Source: Bacteroides helcogenes P 36-108 (GTDB lineage: Bacteria > Bacteroidota > Bacteroidia > Bacteroidales > Bacteroidaceae). Taken from it: a stretch of 64,000 nt of DNA. The notes beneath the pieces were generated by a model. That model saw only the letters and a list, made by a program, of their open reading frames with translations. It was not told the DNA's origin and ran no database searches. Below are positions 1-9,241 of this stretch, in pieces. The DNA lies in assembly GCF_000186225.1 (NCBI RefSeq), contig NC_014933.1:2356001-2420000 (forward strand), given 5' to 3'. A program made the position numbers and the translations under genes. The first letter of the stretch is position 1, and every line of letters starts with the position of its first letter.

Positions 1-1175
1 TTTTTGAAAAGATAGTGGAAGGTGTATTGGCTTGTAGCGGTTTTGTAACAAGCCTCACCATTGTGCTTATCGTCTTGTTTCTCTTTTCTGAAGCCTTGGG
101 GCTTTTTGGCGGCAAGGTGATCGAAGAAGGATATGTGCTGGCCCTGAACAAAGCCAACAGGGTGAAAGGGCTTACTCCTGCCCAGATAAAGGACGTCTTC
201 GATGAGGAGATCACGAATTGGGACGAAGTGGGTGGGGAAGATCTTCCCATCCGCCTTTTCCGTCTGGAGGATATCACGAAATATTATACCGAGGAGCAGT
301 TGGGGAGCGCCTATGAAAATGCAGGTGTCTGCATTACCGAATTGGTGGAGCATACTCCGGGCATCATCGCTTTTGTTCCCGCGCAGTTTATCGTGCATCC
401 GGACTCTGTACATTTGCTGAAAGACAATACTATTTCGGTAAAAGATGTATTTGCCGGTTCCGAATGGTTTCCTACGGCAACTCCTGCTCCGCAGTTTGGT
501 TTTCTGCCGTTGATAACCGGGACCTTGTGGGTAAGTTTGTTTGCCATACTCATGGCACTGCCGTTCGGGCTGGCAGTGGCTATATATATGTCCGAAGTGG
601 CAAACTCCGGGATTCGTAACCTGATGAAGCCGGTGATAGAGCTGCTGAGTGGAATTCCTTCCGTGGTATATGGCTTTTTCGGATTGATAGTCATTGTTCC
701 CTTTATCCAGAAAACATTCGATTTGCCTGTGGGCGAAAGTGGGTTGGCGGGAAGCATTGTACTGGCGATAATGGCATTGCCTACCATCATCACGGTTACG
801 GAAGATGCGTTGCGCAACTGCCCGCGTGCCATGCGTGAGGCAAGTCTGGCACTTGGCGCTTCGCAGTGGCAGACTATATACAAGGTGGTGATACCCTATT
901 CCATATCGGGCATCACATCGGGCGTGGTGCTGGGCATAGGCCGTGCGGTGGGCGAAACGATGGCGGTGCTGATGGTGACGGGCAATGCTGCTGTTATTCC
1001 CCATACCATTCTGGAGCCTTTGCGTACCATCCCGGCCACCATTGCGGCCGAGTTGGGTGAAGCCCCTGCAGGCGGTTCCCATTATGAGGCCCTGTTTCTT
1101 TTAGGGGTGGTTTTGTTCTTTATTAGTTTATTGATAAACTTTACGGTAGAAGCTGTATCGGCGAGACGGAAATAG
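1..1175 (+). CDS. pstC: Phosphate ABC transporter permease PstC, 5'-truncated by the window edge
   Basis: Inner-membrane permease subunit of the high-affinity phosphate importer PstSCAB. The reading frame is open from base 3 (Phe-Glu-Lys-Ile before the first possible GTG at 15), so the true start lies to the left of the window. After the first membrane helix there is a soluble insert of roughly 120 residues, with a segment 'LTPAQIKDVFDEEITNWDEV' that resembles part of a PstS-type phosphate-binding protein. The usual permease core follows, including the EAA-like 'EASLALGASQWQTIYKVV'. It is followed 2 bases later by pstA, then pstB and phoU, all in one direction. The family call is secure; what the insert does is inference. 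Confidence 0.95.
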   Translation, partial: FEKIVEGVLACSGFVTSLTIVLIVLFLFSEALGLFGGKVIEEGYVLALNKANRVKGLTPAQIKDVFDEEITNWDEVGGEDLPIRLFRLEDITKYYTEEQLGSAYENAGVCITELVEHTPGIIAFVPAQFIVHPDSVHLLKDNTISVKDVFAGSEWFPTATPAPQFGFLPLITGTLWVSLFAILMALPFGLAVAIYMSEVANSGIRNLMKPVIELLSGIPSVVYGFFGLIVIVPFIQKTFDLPVGESGLAGSIVLAIMALPTIITVTEDALRNCPRAMREASLALGASQWQTIYKVVIPYSISGITSGVVLGIGRAVGETMAVLMVTGNAAVIPHTILEPLRTIPATIAAELGEAPAGGSHYEALFLLGVVLFFISLLINFTVEAVSARRK

Positions 1176-1177
1176 AT

Positions 1178-2038
1178 ATGATGAACAGGAAACAATTTTC
1201 ACAGAACATGGCATTCGGGTTGTTCCGTATGCTCAGTCTGGGTGTAGTGGTAATACTTTTCGCTATTCTCGGTTTTATAGTCTATAAGGGCATAGGAGTC
1301 ATCAGTTGGGAATTCCTTACTACTGCTCCTGCCGACGGTATGACGGCCGGGGGCATTTTCCCCGCTATTGTGGGAACATTCTGTCTGATGGCTGGCAGTG
1401 CCCTGTTCGCTTTTCCGGTAGGAGTGATGAGTGGTATCTATATGAACGAGTATGCTCCGAAGGGCTGGATTGTACGCCTTATCCGTGTGATGACGAACAA
1501 TCTGAGTGGCATCCCTTCCATTGTGTTCGGTTTGTTCGGCATGGCGCTGTTTGTCAACTACATGGATTTTGGTGACAGTATTCTTGCAGGTTCGCTTACT
1601 TTGGGGCTGCTCAGTCTGCCGTTGGTTATCCGCACCACGGAAGAGGCCCTGAAAACCATTCCCGACAGTCTGCGTGAGGGCAGCCGTGCTTTGGGAGCAA
1701 CCAAGCTCCAGACCATCTGGCATGTTGTCCTTCCTATGGGCATGCCCAATATCATCACCGGGCTGATCCTGGCTTTGGGACGTGTTTCCGGCGAGACGGC
1801 GCCTATTCTCTTTACCTGCGCCGCATACTTTCTGCCGCAGTTGCCTGCCGGCATTCTGGACCAGTGCATGGCATTGCCCTATCATTTGTATGTCATCTCT
1901 ACCAGCGGAACTGACATGGAAGCCCAGCTTCCCATAGCTTATGGCACTGCATTGGTGCTGATAGTAATTATCCTTTTGGTAAACCTTCTGGCAAACGCCT
2001 TGAGGAAATATTTTGAGAAAAGAATAAAGACAAACTAA
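1178..2038 (+). CDS. pstA: Phosphate ABC transporter permease PstA
   Basis: Second inner-membrane permease of the phosphate importer, 286 residues, a normal family length. It shows several hydrophobic helices, the substrate-path segment 'NNLSGIPSIVFGLFG' and the EAA loop 'EGSRALGATKLQTIWHVVLP' that contacts the ATPase PstB. The start at 1178 (ATGATG) is only 2 bases after the pstC stop, which implies translational coupling. pstB follows within 20 bases. Regulation by phosphate is expected from the family, but no PhoB-type operator can be seen because the operon promoter lies outside the window. Confidence 0.97.
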   Translation: MMNRKQFSQNMAFGLFRMLSLGVVVILFAILGFIVYKGIGVISWEFLTTAPADGMTAGGIFPAIVGTFCLMAGSALFAFPVGVMSGIYMNEYAPKGWIVRLIRVMTNNLSGIPSIVFGLFGMALFVNYMDFGDSILAGSLTLGLLSLPLVIRTTEEALKTIPDSLREGSRALGATKLQTIWHVVLPMGMPNIITGLILALGRVSGETAPILFTCAAYFLPQLPAGILDQCMALPYHLYVISTSGTDMEAQLPIAYGTALVLIVIILLVNLLANALRKYFEKRIKTN

Positions 2039-2056
2039 TTTTGAAAGATTGTGCAC

Positions 2057-2806
2057 ATGAAGATAGAGACGCGTGATGTAAACTTTTGGTATGGTGATTT
2101 CCATGCATTGAAGGGCATCAGTATGGATATTGAAGAAAAGTCGGTTGTGGCTTTTATCGGTCCTTCGGGATGCGGAAAATCCACTTTTCTCCGTTTGTTG
2201 AACAGGATGAATGATTTGATACCGGCTACCCGGTTGTCCGGCGAAATTTGCATTGACGGGCAAAACATCTATGGAAAAGGTGTCCGGGTGGATGAGCTTC
2301 GCAAGAATGTGGGTATGGTATTCCAGCGCCCCAATCCTTTTCCGAAAAGCATTTTTGAGAATGTGGCTTACGGGCTCCGTGTAAACGGTGTGACCGACAG
2401 CGCCTTTATCCGCCGGCGGGTGGAAGAAACCTTGAAAGGCGCAGCCCTTTGGGATGAAGTGAAAGACAAACTGAAAGTTTCCGCATACGCTCTTTCGGGC
2501 GGACAGCAGCAACGCCTGTGCATTGCCCGTGCGATGGCCGTGTCTCCCTCCGTATTGCTGATGGATGAGCCGGCTTCTGCCCTCGATCCTATTTCCACCG
2601 CTAAGGTAGAGGAGCTTATCCATGAGCTGAAGAAGCAATATACCATCGTTATCGTGACGCACAACATGCAGCAGGCGGCGCGTGTCAGTGACAGTACCGC
2701 CTTCTTCTATATGGGTGAGATGATAGAGGTCGGTGATACCAAAAAGATATTTACCAATCCCGAAAAGGTGGAGACGCAGAATTATATCACGGGGCGTTTC
2801 GGCTGA
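2057..2806 (+). CDS. pstB: Phosphate import ATP-binding protein PstB
   Basis: ATPase of the PstSCAB importer, 249 residues from the ATG at 2057; a GTG at 2051 is possible but adds only two residues. Motifs in order: Walker A 'GPSGCGKST' (about residue 35-43), Q-loop '[10 protein letters not shown]', ABC signature 'LSGGQQQR', Walker B '[12 protein letters not shown]', and the H-loop '[11 protein letters not shown]'. The 'RPNPFPKSI' stretch is typical of PstB. It sits between pstA and phoU, which completes the standard operon. Nothing is odd about length or motifs. Confidence 0.98.
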   Translation: MKIETRDVNFWYGDFHALKGISMDIEEKSVVAFIGPSGCGKSTFLRLLNRMNDLIPATRLSGEICIDGQNIYGKGVRVDELRKNVGMVFQRPNPFPKSIFENVAYGLRVNGVTDSAFIRRRVEETLKGAALWDEVKDKLKVSAYALSGGQQQRLCIARAMAVSPSVLLMDEPASALDPISTAKVEELIHELKKQYTIVIVTHNMQQAARVSDSTAFFYMGEMIEVGDTKKIFTNPEKVETQNYITGRFG

Positions 2807-2861
2807 GTTTTTGTTTGTCATTCCCGGAAAAAGTAATTATTAATTTGAAAACAACAATATT

Positions 2862-3557
2862 ATGGTAAAGTTTATCGAATCGGAACTCGTCTTGCTGAAA
2901 AAGGAAATAGACGAAATGTGGACCTTGGTTTATAATCAGATCGACCGTGCAGGAGATGCTGTGCTGACTTTGGACCGTGAACTGGCCCAGCAAGTGCTGG
3001 TGCGCGAGCGTCGTGTCAATGCTTTTGAACTGAAGATTGACAGTGACGTGGAGGATATCATAGCTCTTTATAATCCTGTTGCCATCGACTTGCGTTTTGT
3101 CCTTGCCATGCTGAAGATAAACACGAATCTGGAGCGTTTGGGTGACTTTGCCGAGGGAATTGCCCGTTTTGTCATCAATTGTACTGAACCGGCTTTGGAT
3201 GCCGACTTGATAAAGAAGCTTCGTCTGGAAGAGATGATTTCGCAGGTACTCTCCATGCTTGAGTTGACTAAGAATGCCCTCAAAGAAGAGAATCTGGAAC
3301 AGGCTACGGCTGTATTTGCCAAAGACAATCTGCTGGATGAGATAAATGCCGAAGCCACCTCCATTCTTGCCGGGCACATCAATGCACATCCGGAGAGTGC
3401 GCTTTCTTGCCTGAATATGGTCAGTGTTTTCCGCAAGCTGGAGCGTTCGGGCGATCATATCACAAATATAGCCGAGGAAATAGTGTTCTTTATTGATGCA
3501 AAAGTGCTGAAACATGGCGGTAGGATAGACGAACACTACCCAAATGACAACAAATGA
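2862..3557 (+). CDS. phoU: Phosphate signalling complex protein PhoU
   Basis: Cytoplasmic regulator that couples Pst transporter state to the phosphate-sensing kinase, 231 residues. It is all-helical with two PhoU repeats; the metal-cluster type motif 'RLGDFAEGIA' occurs in the first half and 'KLERSGDHITNIAEE' in the second, matching the family E/D-x3-D pattern. It is the last gene of the pst operon, 55 bases after pstB. The family call is secure. Whether it also affects metal or persister phenotypes, as reported for some homologues, cannot be judged here. Confidence 0.96.
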   Translation: MVKFIESELVLLKKEIDEMWTLVYNQIDRAGDAVLTLDRELAQQVLVRERRVNAFELKIDSDVEDIIALYNPVAIDLRFVLAMLKINTNLERLGDFAEGIARFVINCTEPALDADLIKKLRLEEMISQVLSMLELTKNALKEENLEQATAVFAKDNLLDEINAEATSILAGHINAHPESALSCLNMVSVFRKLERSGDHITNIAEEIVFFIDAKVLKHGGRIDEHYPNDNK

Positions 3558-3703
3558 GTAAATATTTAGGATAATTTTAGTGTTTCAAGGAAAATTGCCT
3601 TATATTTGTCCGTTGAAAACGATTGCAGGTGTAGAAAAGTGCTTCGAAATGATAACGAATCCAAAAGAATTCTCGAAAAGATGTTATAAGACATGTTTTT
3701 TAA

Positions 3704-3737
3704 TTTGGTTGATATCACGAAAAGCGGCTATCTTTGC
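3704..3737 (+). promoter_or_regulatory. Bacteroides-type promoter with no obvious gene behind it
   Basis: TTTG at 3704-3707 and TATCTTTG at 3730-3737, with 22 bases between them, fit the Bacteroides -33/-7 pattern. No open frame of note follows on the plus strand before a terminator hairpin at 3797, so the predicted transcript would be only about 90 nt. Confidence 0.55.
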
Positions 3738-3744
3738 AGCGTTA

Positions 3745-3835
3745 TCCTGAAAACAATCTTTTTACCTTAAAAAAAACTAATACCTATTGAAAACTGAAAA
3801 AGGCGGCTTTGTGAAAAGCTGCCTTTTTTATTTTT
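3745..3835 (+). ncRNA. Candidate small RNA between phoU and the Rpn-type gene
   Basis: A consensus promoter at 3704-3737 and a strong hairpin with T-run at 3797-3830 would bound a transcript of about 90 nt that contains no good reading frame. The middle is A/T-rich and likely single-stranded. I do not recognise it as any known RNA family. It could instead be leader debris of a lost gene. The ends are estimates, since the start is placed about 8 bases after the -7 box. Confidence 0.35.
3797..3830 (+). terminator. Rho-independent terminator after the pst operon
   Basis: Stem of AAAGGCGGCTTT against AAAGCTGCCTTT with a GTGA loop, followed by a T-run. The A-run on the other side means it could also serve the minus-strand gene that ends at 3920. 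Confidence 0.8.
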
Positions 3836-3919
3836 CTTTTGTTCGTAGTGACATTATGAATAAATCTTTTAGCGGTATGCACACCTATGGGGCCATACCG
3901 CAATTCTTCGAGTCTTATT

Positions 3920-4798
3920 TTAAGCCTGCAACGCTTCTATTTCCGTCAGGGTCAGACCTGTAATGTCGGCAATTTCACTTACCGACATTCCCTTCGATTT
4001 CATTCGGAGTGCAGTATCTGTTTGACTTTTTTTTATGCCTATCTCGATTCCTTCTACCCGTCCTTCTACCCGTCCTTCTTCACGTCCTTCTATTTTGGCG
4101 GCTTCCATAGTTACCAGATAGTCACGATAGACTTTCAGGCTGTTGTCATACACCTCTCGTTCATGTTTGGAGAGGGCGCCCACGTCGGCCAATTCTTCGA
4201 GTCTTTCGAAGACAGCTTTTCTTGCCTTGAATGGCATTCTTTCCAGAGTTTCCATATTCTTCAATACATAAATCCAACGTTCAAAATCATTTTCGCATTC
4301 TTCCTCGTCCTTGTCGAACAATGGGAGGGCGATGAAGATTTGCCTCAGTTTGTCCGAGAATATTTTTCCCGTTTCACGGTCTGCAAGAATAACGTCTGTA
4401 CGGAGTTTTTGTTCTTCGCCGTCGAGCAAGAAATTCATAAAAAACACGCCATAGACAGCTTTTACTCCGAACATCCAGTCCGAACCGGTGAGCCCTTGGT
4501 TCACTACCGCTTTACTCAGATAGAACAGCGCACGGTCTTTGAAGTTTACTTGCGAACGGTTCTGCATTTCTACGATAATTTTTTCGCCGGTATCTGTGGT
4601 GCAATATACATCGTAGATTATGCCGCGCCCTTCTTGATATTCGGGTAGTTGTTCATTGTTCAGAAAAGTCAAGTCTGTAATTACACGCTCGCCTACTAAC
4701 AATCCGTTGAGGAAATCGATAAGTAAGTCTTTTGACACTTCCCGTCCGAATAGAAGTTTGAATCCGTAGTCTGAGTATGGGTTGATGAATCTGCTCAT
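3920..4798 (-). CDS. Rpn-family PD-(D/E)XK nuclease/putative transposase
   Basis: 292-residue member of the Rpn (recombination-promoting nuclease) / PDDEXK_2 family, common in many copies in Bacteroides. N-terminal 'INPYSDYGFKLLFG' is the family hallmark; the nuclease core follows with 'GIIYDVYCTTDTGEKIIVEM' (D-x(n)-E-x-M/Q type). Late in the protein, near residue 240, there is a short Glu-Gly-Arg repeat (EGREEGRVEGRVEG) before a C-terminal helix-turn-helix-like end 'GMSVSEIADITGLTLTEIEA'. The gene stands alone with its own -7 box at 4838-4845. Family members promote RecA-independent recombination in E. coli; the role here is unknown. Confidence 0.88.
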   Translation of the reverse strand: MSRFINPYSDYGFKLLFGREVSKDLLIDFLNGLLVGERVITDLTFLNNEQLPEYQEGRGIIYDVYCTTDTGEKIIVEMQNRSQVNFKDRALFYLSKAVVNQGLTGSDWMFGVKAVYGVFFMNFLLDGEEQKLRTDVILADRETGKIFSDKLRQIFIALPLFDKDEEECENDFERWIYVLKNMETLERMPFKARKAVFERLEELADVGALSKHEREVYDNSLKVYRDYLVTMEAAKIEGREEGRVEGRVEGIEIGIKKSQTDTALRMKSKGMSVSEIADITGLTLTEIEALQA

Positions 4799-4837
4799 GA
4801 TAATTCTTGCTCTAAGATTATTTGGTTCTTCAGTTTA

Positions 4838-4845
4838 CAAAGATA
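4838..4845 (-). promoter_or_regulatory. -7 promoter box of the Rpn-type gene
   Basis: CAAAGATA on the plus strand reads TATCTTTG on the minus strand, 40 bases upstream of the start codon at 4798. No clear TTTG is seen at -33. The surrounding 4799-5068 is A/T-rich and holds no convincing gene. Confidence 0.45.
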
Positions 4846-5068
4846 ATATTTTTAATTGGAACTGTTTCTGTTTATTCCTTTTTTATCTTATTGTAATAGA
4901 GCAGAAAATCCCCTTCTGCTTATCGCTATCTTCACAGACGGCATTGATAAGCAGAAAGAGGAACACAAACAAAACAAACAATATCTTCTTATTAAAAAGA
5001 AAATCTTGTTTTTCTCTTATAATTCTTCCGGACGTCTTTCTTGGTGAAGACTGTTCCGTTTTTATGTT

Positions 5069-5326
5069 TTACAGAGTCAAGATTATCTTTTTGTCGGAGC
5101 AGATCTTAACATTGAATTTTTCTATCATTGCTTTGAAATCTACTTCCACACGGTCGGTGAGGAGGCCGAAGAATCTTTGTGTTCTCTTCTTCACGACTTC
5201 CTTTTCGGCGGCCTGTTTTATAATATCTGCTGAACGCTTGTCGGCATACCAACAATCATTTTCTTCGTAAATGCATATTTGCTGTGCATTGTCCGATGTA
5301 TCGGAGGCATAATTAGACGTTTTCAT
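5069..5326 (-). CDS. Small hypothetical protein, 85 residues
   Basis: Short charged protein without signal peptide or membrane segment. The middle is helix-prone and Lys/Glu-rich ('AADIIKQAAEKEVVKK'-like), and the end is 'CSDKKIILTL'. It lies just downstream of the large fimbrial tip gene on the same strand (35 bases), so it may be co-transcribed with the fimbrial genes. I do not recognise the family. It ends in a region with no clear terminator. The open frame and position support a real gene only moderately. Confidence 0.45.
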   Translation of the reverse strand: MKTSNYASDTSDNAQQICIYEENDCWYADKRSADIIKQAAEKEVVKKRTQRFFGLLTDRVEVDFKAMIEKFNVKICSDKKIILTL

Positions 5327-5361
5327 AACTTATATGTATGTTTTTTTATATATTTATTTTT

Positions 5362-8181
5362 TTACTCATTTATTATATTACCGTTGGCATCTACGTCAAC
5401 ATCACGTACACAACGGATGGTACGATTGTACTTTGTATTTTTATCGTGACAATCTAAGAATAACTGTCTACTGTCCAGACCGAAGTGTCTGTCTGAATCA
5501 TATTTCCAATGAGTCCTTGAAAATGCGGCATAACCGCCATCCTTTACATTACTTTCATTTTGAAGAAACATTATCATGAATTCGCGCTGATTGGGTGCTC
5601 TCCATTTCTTTCCATTTTCTGTGTAGTCTTTGCATAAAGACTCATTGCTGCTATTGACAGTAAACAGATCTTTCCAATCAGAAGTCCACTTTCTTCCAGT
5701 AATAAATTCATTGGCCATTTGGAAAGCTTTATACGGTCTATTCGTATCACTAAAGTTATCATGGAAATCCAACTCACTCGTTACTTTTCCGGCTCTCTTG
5801 TTTTGGCTTGTCAATTGGTTCATGGCAAACACTCTATTGCTTGAGTAATATTCGTAAGCGGGAGAAGCTGCCACTGTATTAACTCCCTTATTGGTGATGT
5901 TCAGATTGCGTACGCATCTCAACAGCCGAGGGAATTTTTCAACATCATCAGTAGAACCGAACGAGCACCCTTCTTCTGCCCATATCTTATTCTTGTCGCT
6001 GGTGATATAATGATTTCCTCCGTCATTATAATCTACATGTGTAATGGATTTGTCATCGAACATCGGGGTGGGCAGGCTCTTTGCTCCTAAAAACATGGAT
6101 ACAAGTTGGTCTCTGGAAGGCAAATACCATTTCAATTCCTCTTGGTCGATAGTACCGTCTCCATTCTCGTCTCTATTGCGTGACAAGCATTCGGCAATGG
6201 CAGTCACGTCTTTCATGCTATATGTATAGGGGAAAGAAGATGAAACAGTGTAGTTTACAAAATTTCCCCATGTTCTATCACTTTCGAGAATATCAAAGAA
6301 ATATCGGTAGGTGTTATAAAAGCCGTTGCCGGTATCCCAGTCATCTGCTGTTATATCTTTCCAAGCAGGAGCTCCTGTTTCATTGGCATGTTCCATACCC
6401 AAGGCATTCTGTGGTTTATTGAATGTCTCTGTACTGTAATATGTCTGTATAGACTTTTGGCTGATCAGATATTTAGCATTGGAATAGCTGCTTTCTTTAT
6501 CCGCACTGTATTGTGTGCCTAAGAATAGCAATAGCTTGCGGTTTTCTTTGTTTACGAAGTTTCGCCATAGCGGAGTTTTCCAACTACTCTTTGTGGCGGC
6601 AGTAGGAGCTTCATCATAGAAGTATTCATTGATGAAGACGGTGTAATAATAAGTTTTCTTCTTTGTGCTGGTAGCGTACTTCTTCATGTCATCCGCCAAA
6701 TCATATAGAGTGATTGTATTTTTAGAATTATATTGTGCCAATGCAGTGGCGTTTGTAGTTCTGCGTAGCTTTATCCATTTATAATCTCCATTCTCCTGCT
6801 CTGTATTGTTTATACCTCCAATCTTTCCGTTTACGTTATAAATGGCATCTGGGGCAAAAGGAGACTGGATAATGAAAGAAAAATCCGTCATTGCGTCTTT
6901 TGTAATACCTATGTTGAAGCAATTGTAGTGTGCATCCAGGTTTATAACCTCCGTGTTAGTATCTACAACATCGCCTTCTGCTCCGGGGCGGGCATCTGCG
7001 TCATCTTCGCTCTTTTGCACCTCTACTATTATGCTGTTTACATCCTCAATCGTCACGTTATAGGTATATTTCTTGTTGCGCAAGCTGTTGAAGTTCGTAA
7101 AGTCGTCTTTTCCTCCACCCAAATGAATGACATATCTTACGTCGGCAATTCTGGTAACATCATCCAACTTTATCTCCATTTTGGCTTTTAATTCTACGAA
7201 AGTGGCATAGGGCTCTACGTATTTATAGATTCCTGTATTTGTATAGTCACTGTTTTTCAGCTCTTTTTCTCTGTCTTTATAGGCGGTGAGTGCTGTACCG
7301 TCAGCGGCCGTTATCGCCTTTTTCAGATTCTCTTGCATATAGAAGTCAAAGGAGTAAGTGTTGTCGCTCTTGGTATAAGTAGCTTGCAACTCGCTATTGT
7401 CGTATGTAGCTGCTGCATATTGTGTGCTCCGATCTATCAAGTAAGACTGGTTGGGGATATTGTACACCTGCCAGCTTTTGAATTCAAAACTATTGATTTT
7501 GGAACCTAATAGAATCTTGAATGTAATGTGAGAGTCCAAGCGTCTCAAATACAATTTTCCACTGATTGTGCTGTTTGTGGCGGGTATTACACAATATCCT
7601 TCCGCTTTTTGTTCGTCGGTTGCACTTGTTGCCTGAAAAGTACCACTCATAAGCAGGGATGCCACGCTGCGGGCTATGTTGCCCGGATTGTTCAATGTGG
7701 CCGCCAGTGCTTTCAGTTCGGTAACGTTCTTTACTCCGTCCAGCTTGGTTTTCAAATCACTCTTATTGTCCAGTTCGTTTCCCACTACATTGGCTATGCC
7801 GTAAATGTAGCTTTGTCCACTGGTTGTCTCGATGTCCGTGATAGTACCATTTGTAGGATTATCTTGTGTACCGTTCTTGTGATTGAATGCGGCTAAAGCA
7901 TCTGTGTCATAATATTGACATCCTTTTTTTCTGTCTCCTTTGGAGTCAAAAATGAGCAGATATAAGTCATTCATCTGAAATTCCCCGGCATCGGTCAGAC
8001 TGCGTGTCACAACTTCGTCAAGGACAGAGGTGTTAAACTGGAAGCTTACGCTTACCGGTGTCCCTTCTTCTACCTCATTTGTCTGGTATGTATCATCGGC
8101 ACAGGCCGCAAAGCCAAGTATGGCTATTGTGGCATAGCATGCTTTCTTTATGAATCTTGATATGTTGTTTTGTTTCTTCAT
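5362..8181 (-). CDS. Large fimbrial tip-like lipoprotein (DUF4906-type)
   Basis: 939-residue exported protein at the end of the fimbrial operon. The N-terminus is a lipoprotein signal with lipobox 'LGFAAC' (Cys near 27). The first ~350 residues look like fimbrillin-type beta-sandwich sequence. The C-terminal third carries two segments of the type seen in tip adhesins and FISUMP/DUF1566-like domains: 'WYLPSRDQLVSMF' with 'LLRCVRN', and 'WRAPNQREFMIMF' with 'RTIRCVRDV'. Length and last-gene position match the tip subunit in Mfa/Fim operons of Bacteroidales. It is 22 bases downstream of the preceding fimbrial gene. The tip role is inference; export and fimbrial context are well supported. Confidence 0.75.
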   Translation of the reverse strand: MKKQNNISRFIKKACYATIAILGFAACADDTYQTNEVEEGTPVSVSFQFNTSVLDEVVTRSLTDAGEFQMNDLYLLIFDSKGDRKKGCQYYDTDALAAFNHKNGTQDNPTNGTITDIETTSGQSYIYGIANVVGNELDNKSDLKTKLDGVKNVTELKALAATLNNPGNIARSVASLLMSGTFQATSATDEQKAEGYCVIPATNSTISGKLYLRRLDSHITFKILLGSKINSFEFKSWQVYNIPNQSYLIDRSTQYAAATYDNSELQATYTKSDNTYSFDFYMQENLKKAITAADGTALTAYKDREKELKNSDYTNTGIYKYVEPYATFVELKAKMEIKLDDVTRIADVRYVIHLGGGKDDFTNFNSLRNKKYTYNVTIEDVNSIIVEVQKSEDDADARPGAEGDVVDTNTEVINLDAHYNCFNIGITKDAMTDFSFIIQSPFAPDAIYNVNGKIGGINNTEQENGDYKWIKLRRTTNATALAQYNSKNTITLYDLADDMKKYATSTKKKTYYYTVFINEYFYDEAPTAATKSSWKTPLWRNFVNKENRKLLLFLGTQYSADKESSYSNAKYLISQKSIQTYYSTETFNKPQNALGMEHANETGAPAWKDITADDWDTGNGFYNTYRYFFDILESDRTWGNFVNYTVSSSFPYTYSMKDVTAIAECLSRNRDENGDGTIDQEELKWYLPSRDQLVSMFLGAKSLPTPMFDDKSITHVDYNDGGNHYITSDKNKIWAEEGCSFGSTDDVEKFPRLLRCVRNLNITNKGVNTVAASPAYEYYSSNRVFAMNQLTSQNKRAGKVTSELDFHDNFSDTNRPYKAFQMANEFITGRKWTSDWKDLFTVNSSNESLCKDYTENGKKWRAPNQREFMIMFLQNESNVKDGGYAAFSRTHWKYDSDRHFGLDSRQLFLDCHDKNTKYNRTIRCVRDVDVDANGNIINE

Positions 8182-8203
8182 GAAAAATTCCTCCTCTTAT
8201 CCG

Positions 8204-9226
8204 TTAGTTAAACGATGGTACATTTACGCTTACTGTTCCCCATTTCTCTACTTCATATACAAGTGACTGGTTTACCGTTATCTCATCATTAATCTTAGTA
8301 ATTAAAAAGCGGTACAGATTATTGCGTACTATATCAGTATTCTCTTTGTCGTTGAATTTGAAGTTCATATAATAAGTCTTTGAGATCGCTGTCGCGTCGC
8401 CGGCCGCCTTCAGGTTTCCGGTCAACTCTATTTGAGCATGTTCCGCCCCCGAATTGTCGAATTCCGGGATATAGATTCTGTATAACTGCGTTGAATAATC
8501 CGGTCGGAACAGGGCAGCAGCGTTTGTTGCTGCTGCGGCATCAGCAGGCACATGGATGGCTCCGTTTTGGGATGCGCAATGGCCTGTCCGGTTGTATCGT
8601 GTGATTTTCAGTCCGGTGGGAGTGAAGTGGTCGAAGCCCTCACCTCCGTTAAGAAGCACATCTACCCTTGCCACGGCTCTATAAAGACTGATGGTGGCGG
8701 TGTTTACCTTACCGGCGGTTATCGTCATGGAGCTGCTGCAACCACTCATCGGGATATGTTGCTTGGGCGAATCTTGAAATTTCCACTCGTTTCCGGCTGT
8801 ATAGTTATATGTCAGCTTGCTGTACAAGTCTGTTTTGTTGCTTACAGTAGCCGGTGCAGTGACACCTCTTGTCGCTAAGTTTGTCAATACTACAACCTCT
8901 ACTCCGGCGGTGTATGCAGAGTAGTCGTGGTTCAATACACCAAAGATGGTGCGGGTGGCGTCTCCGTCGGTTCCCATAAGGGTGGTTGCCGAAAGCCGTT
9001 CGATGAAATCACCCGTGCCCGAGAAGAGATATACCGCTACGTCGGAGATGTATCTTTCGGTAGCGAGGTCGTAATTCTCGGCTTCGCTTGCTCTCGTATC
9101 GGTCAGATTGATTGTCAGGCTGAGCTGTGTCTTGTCCCGGCTTTCGATGATGTCACCGTTGGTGCATGATGCGAGCATAGTGCCGATAAGCGCAAGCAAG
9201 TAATATATATGTCTGAGTCGTCTCAT
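8204..9226 (-). CDS. Fimbrillin-family accessory subunit, lipoprotein
   Basis: 340-residue lipoprotein with signal peptide and lipobox 'MLASC' (Cys about 21). The body has the P_gingi_FimA-like layout: 'DVAVYLFSGTGDFIERL' in the first domain, 'ISLYRAVARVDVLLNG' at the domain junction, and a C-terminal 'IVRNNLYRFLITKI' followed by 'VEKWGTVSVNVPSFN'. The Arg/Ala pattern near the junction is where such precursors are cut by a trypsin-like protease before assembly. It lies between the anchor-like gene (15 bases upstream) and the tip-like gene (22 bases downstream), in one operon. It is likely an accessory or tip-complex subunit; which one cannot be told. Confidence 0.8.
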   Translation of the reverse strand: MRRLRHIYYLLALIGTMLASCTNGDIIESRDKTQLSLTINLTDTRASEAENYDLATERYISDVAVYLFSGTGDFIERLSATTLMGTDGDATRTIFGVLNHDYSAYTAGVEVVVLTNLATRGVTAPATVSNKTDLYSKLTYNYTAGNEWKFQDSPKQHIPMSGCSSSMTITAGKVNTATISLYRAVARVDVLLNGGEGFDHFTPTGLKITRYNRTGHCASQNGAIHVPADAAAATNAAALFRPDYSTQLYRIYIPEFDNSGAEHAQIELTGNLKAAGDATAISKTYYMNFKFNDKENTDIVRNNLYRFLITKINDEITVNQSLVYEVEKWGTVSVNVPSFN

Positions 9227-9241
9227 ATTGTTCCTTCGTTT

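Noticed and set aside
1199..2821. A 540-residue open frame on the minus strand opposite pstA-pstB
   Set aside because: Shadow of strongly coding plus-strand genes with clear domains; the translated product is His/Gln-rich, without motifs, and has no promoter or start context.
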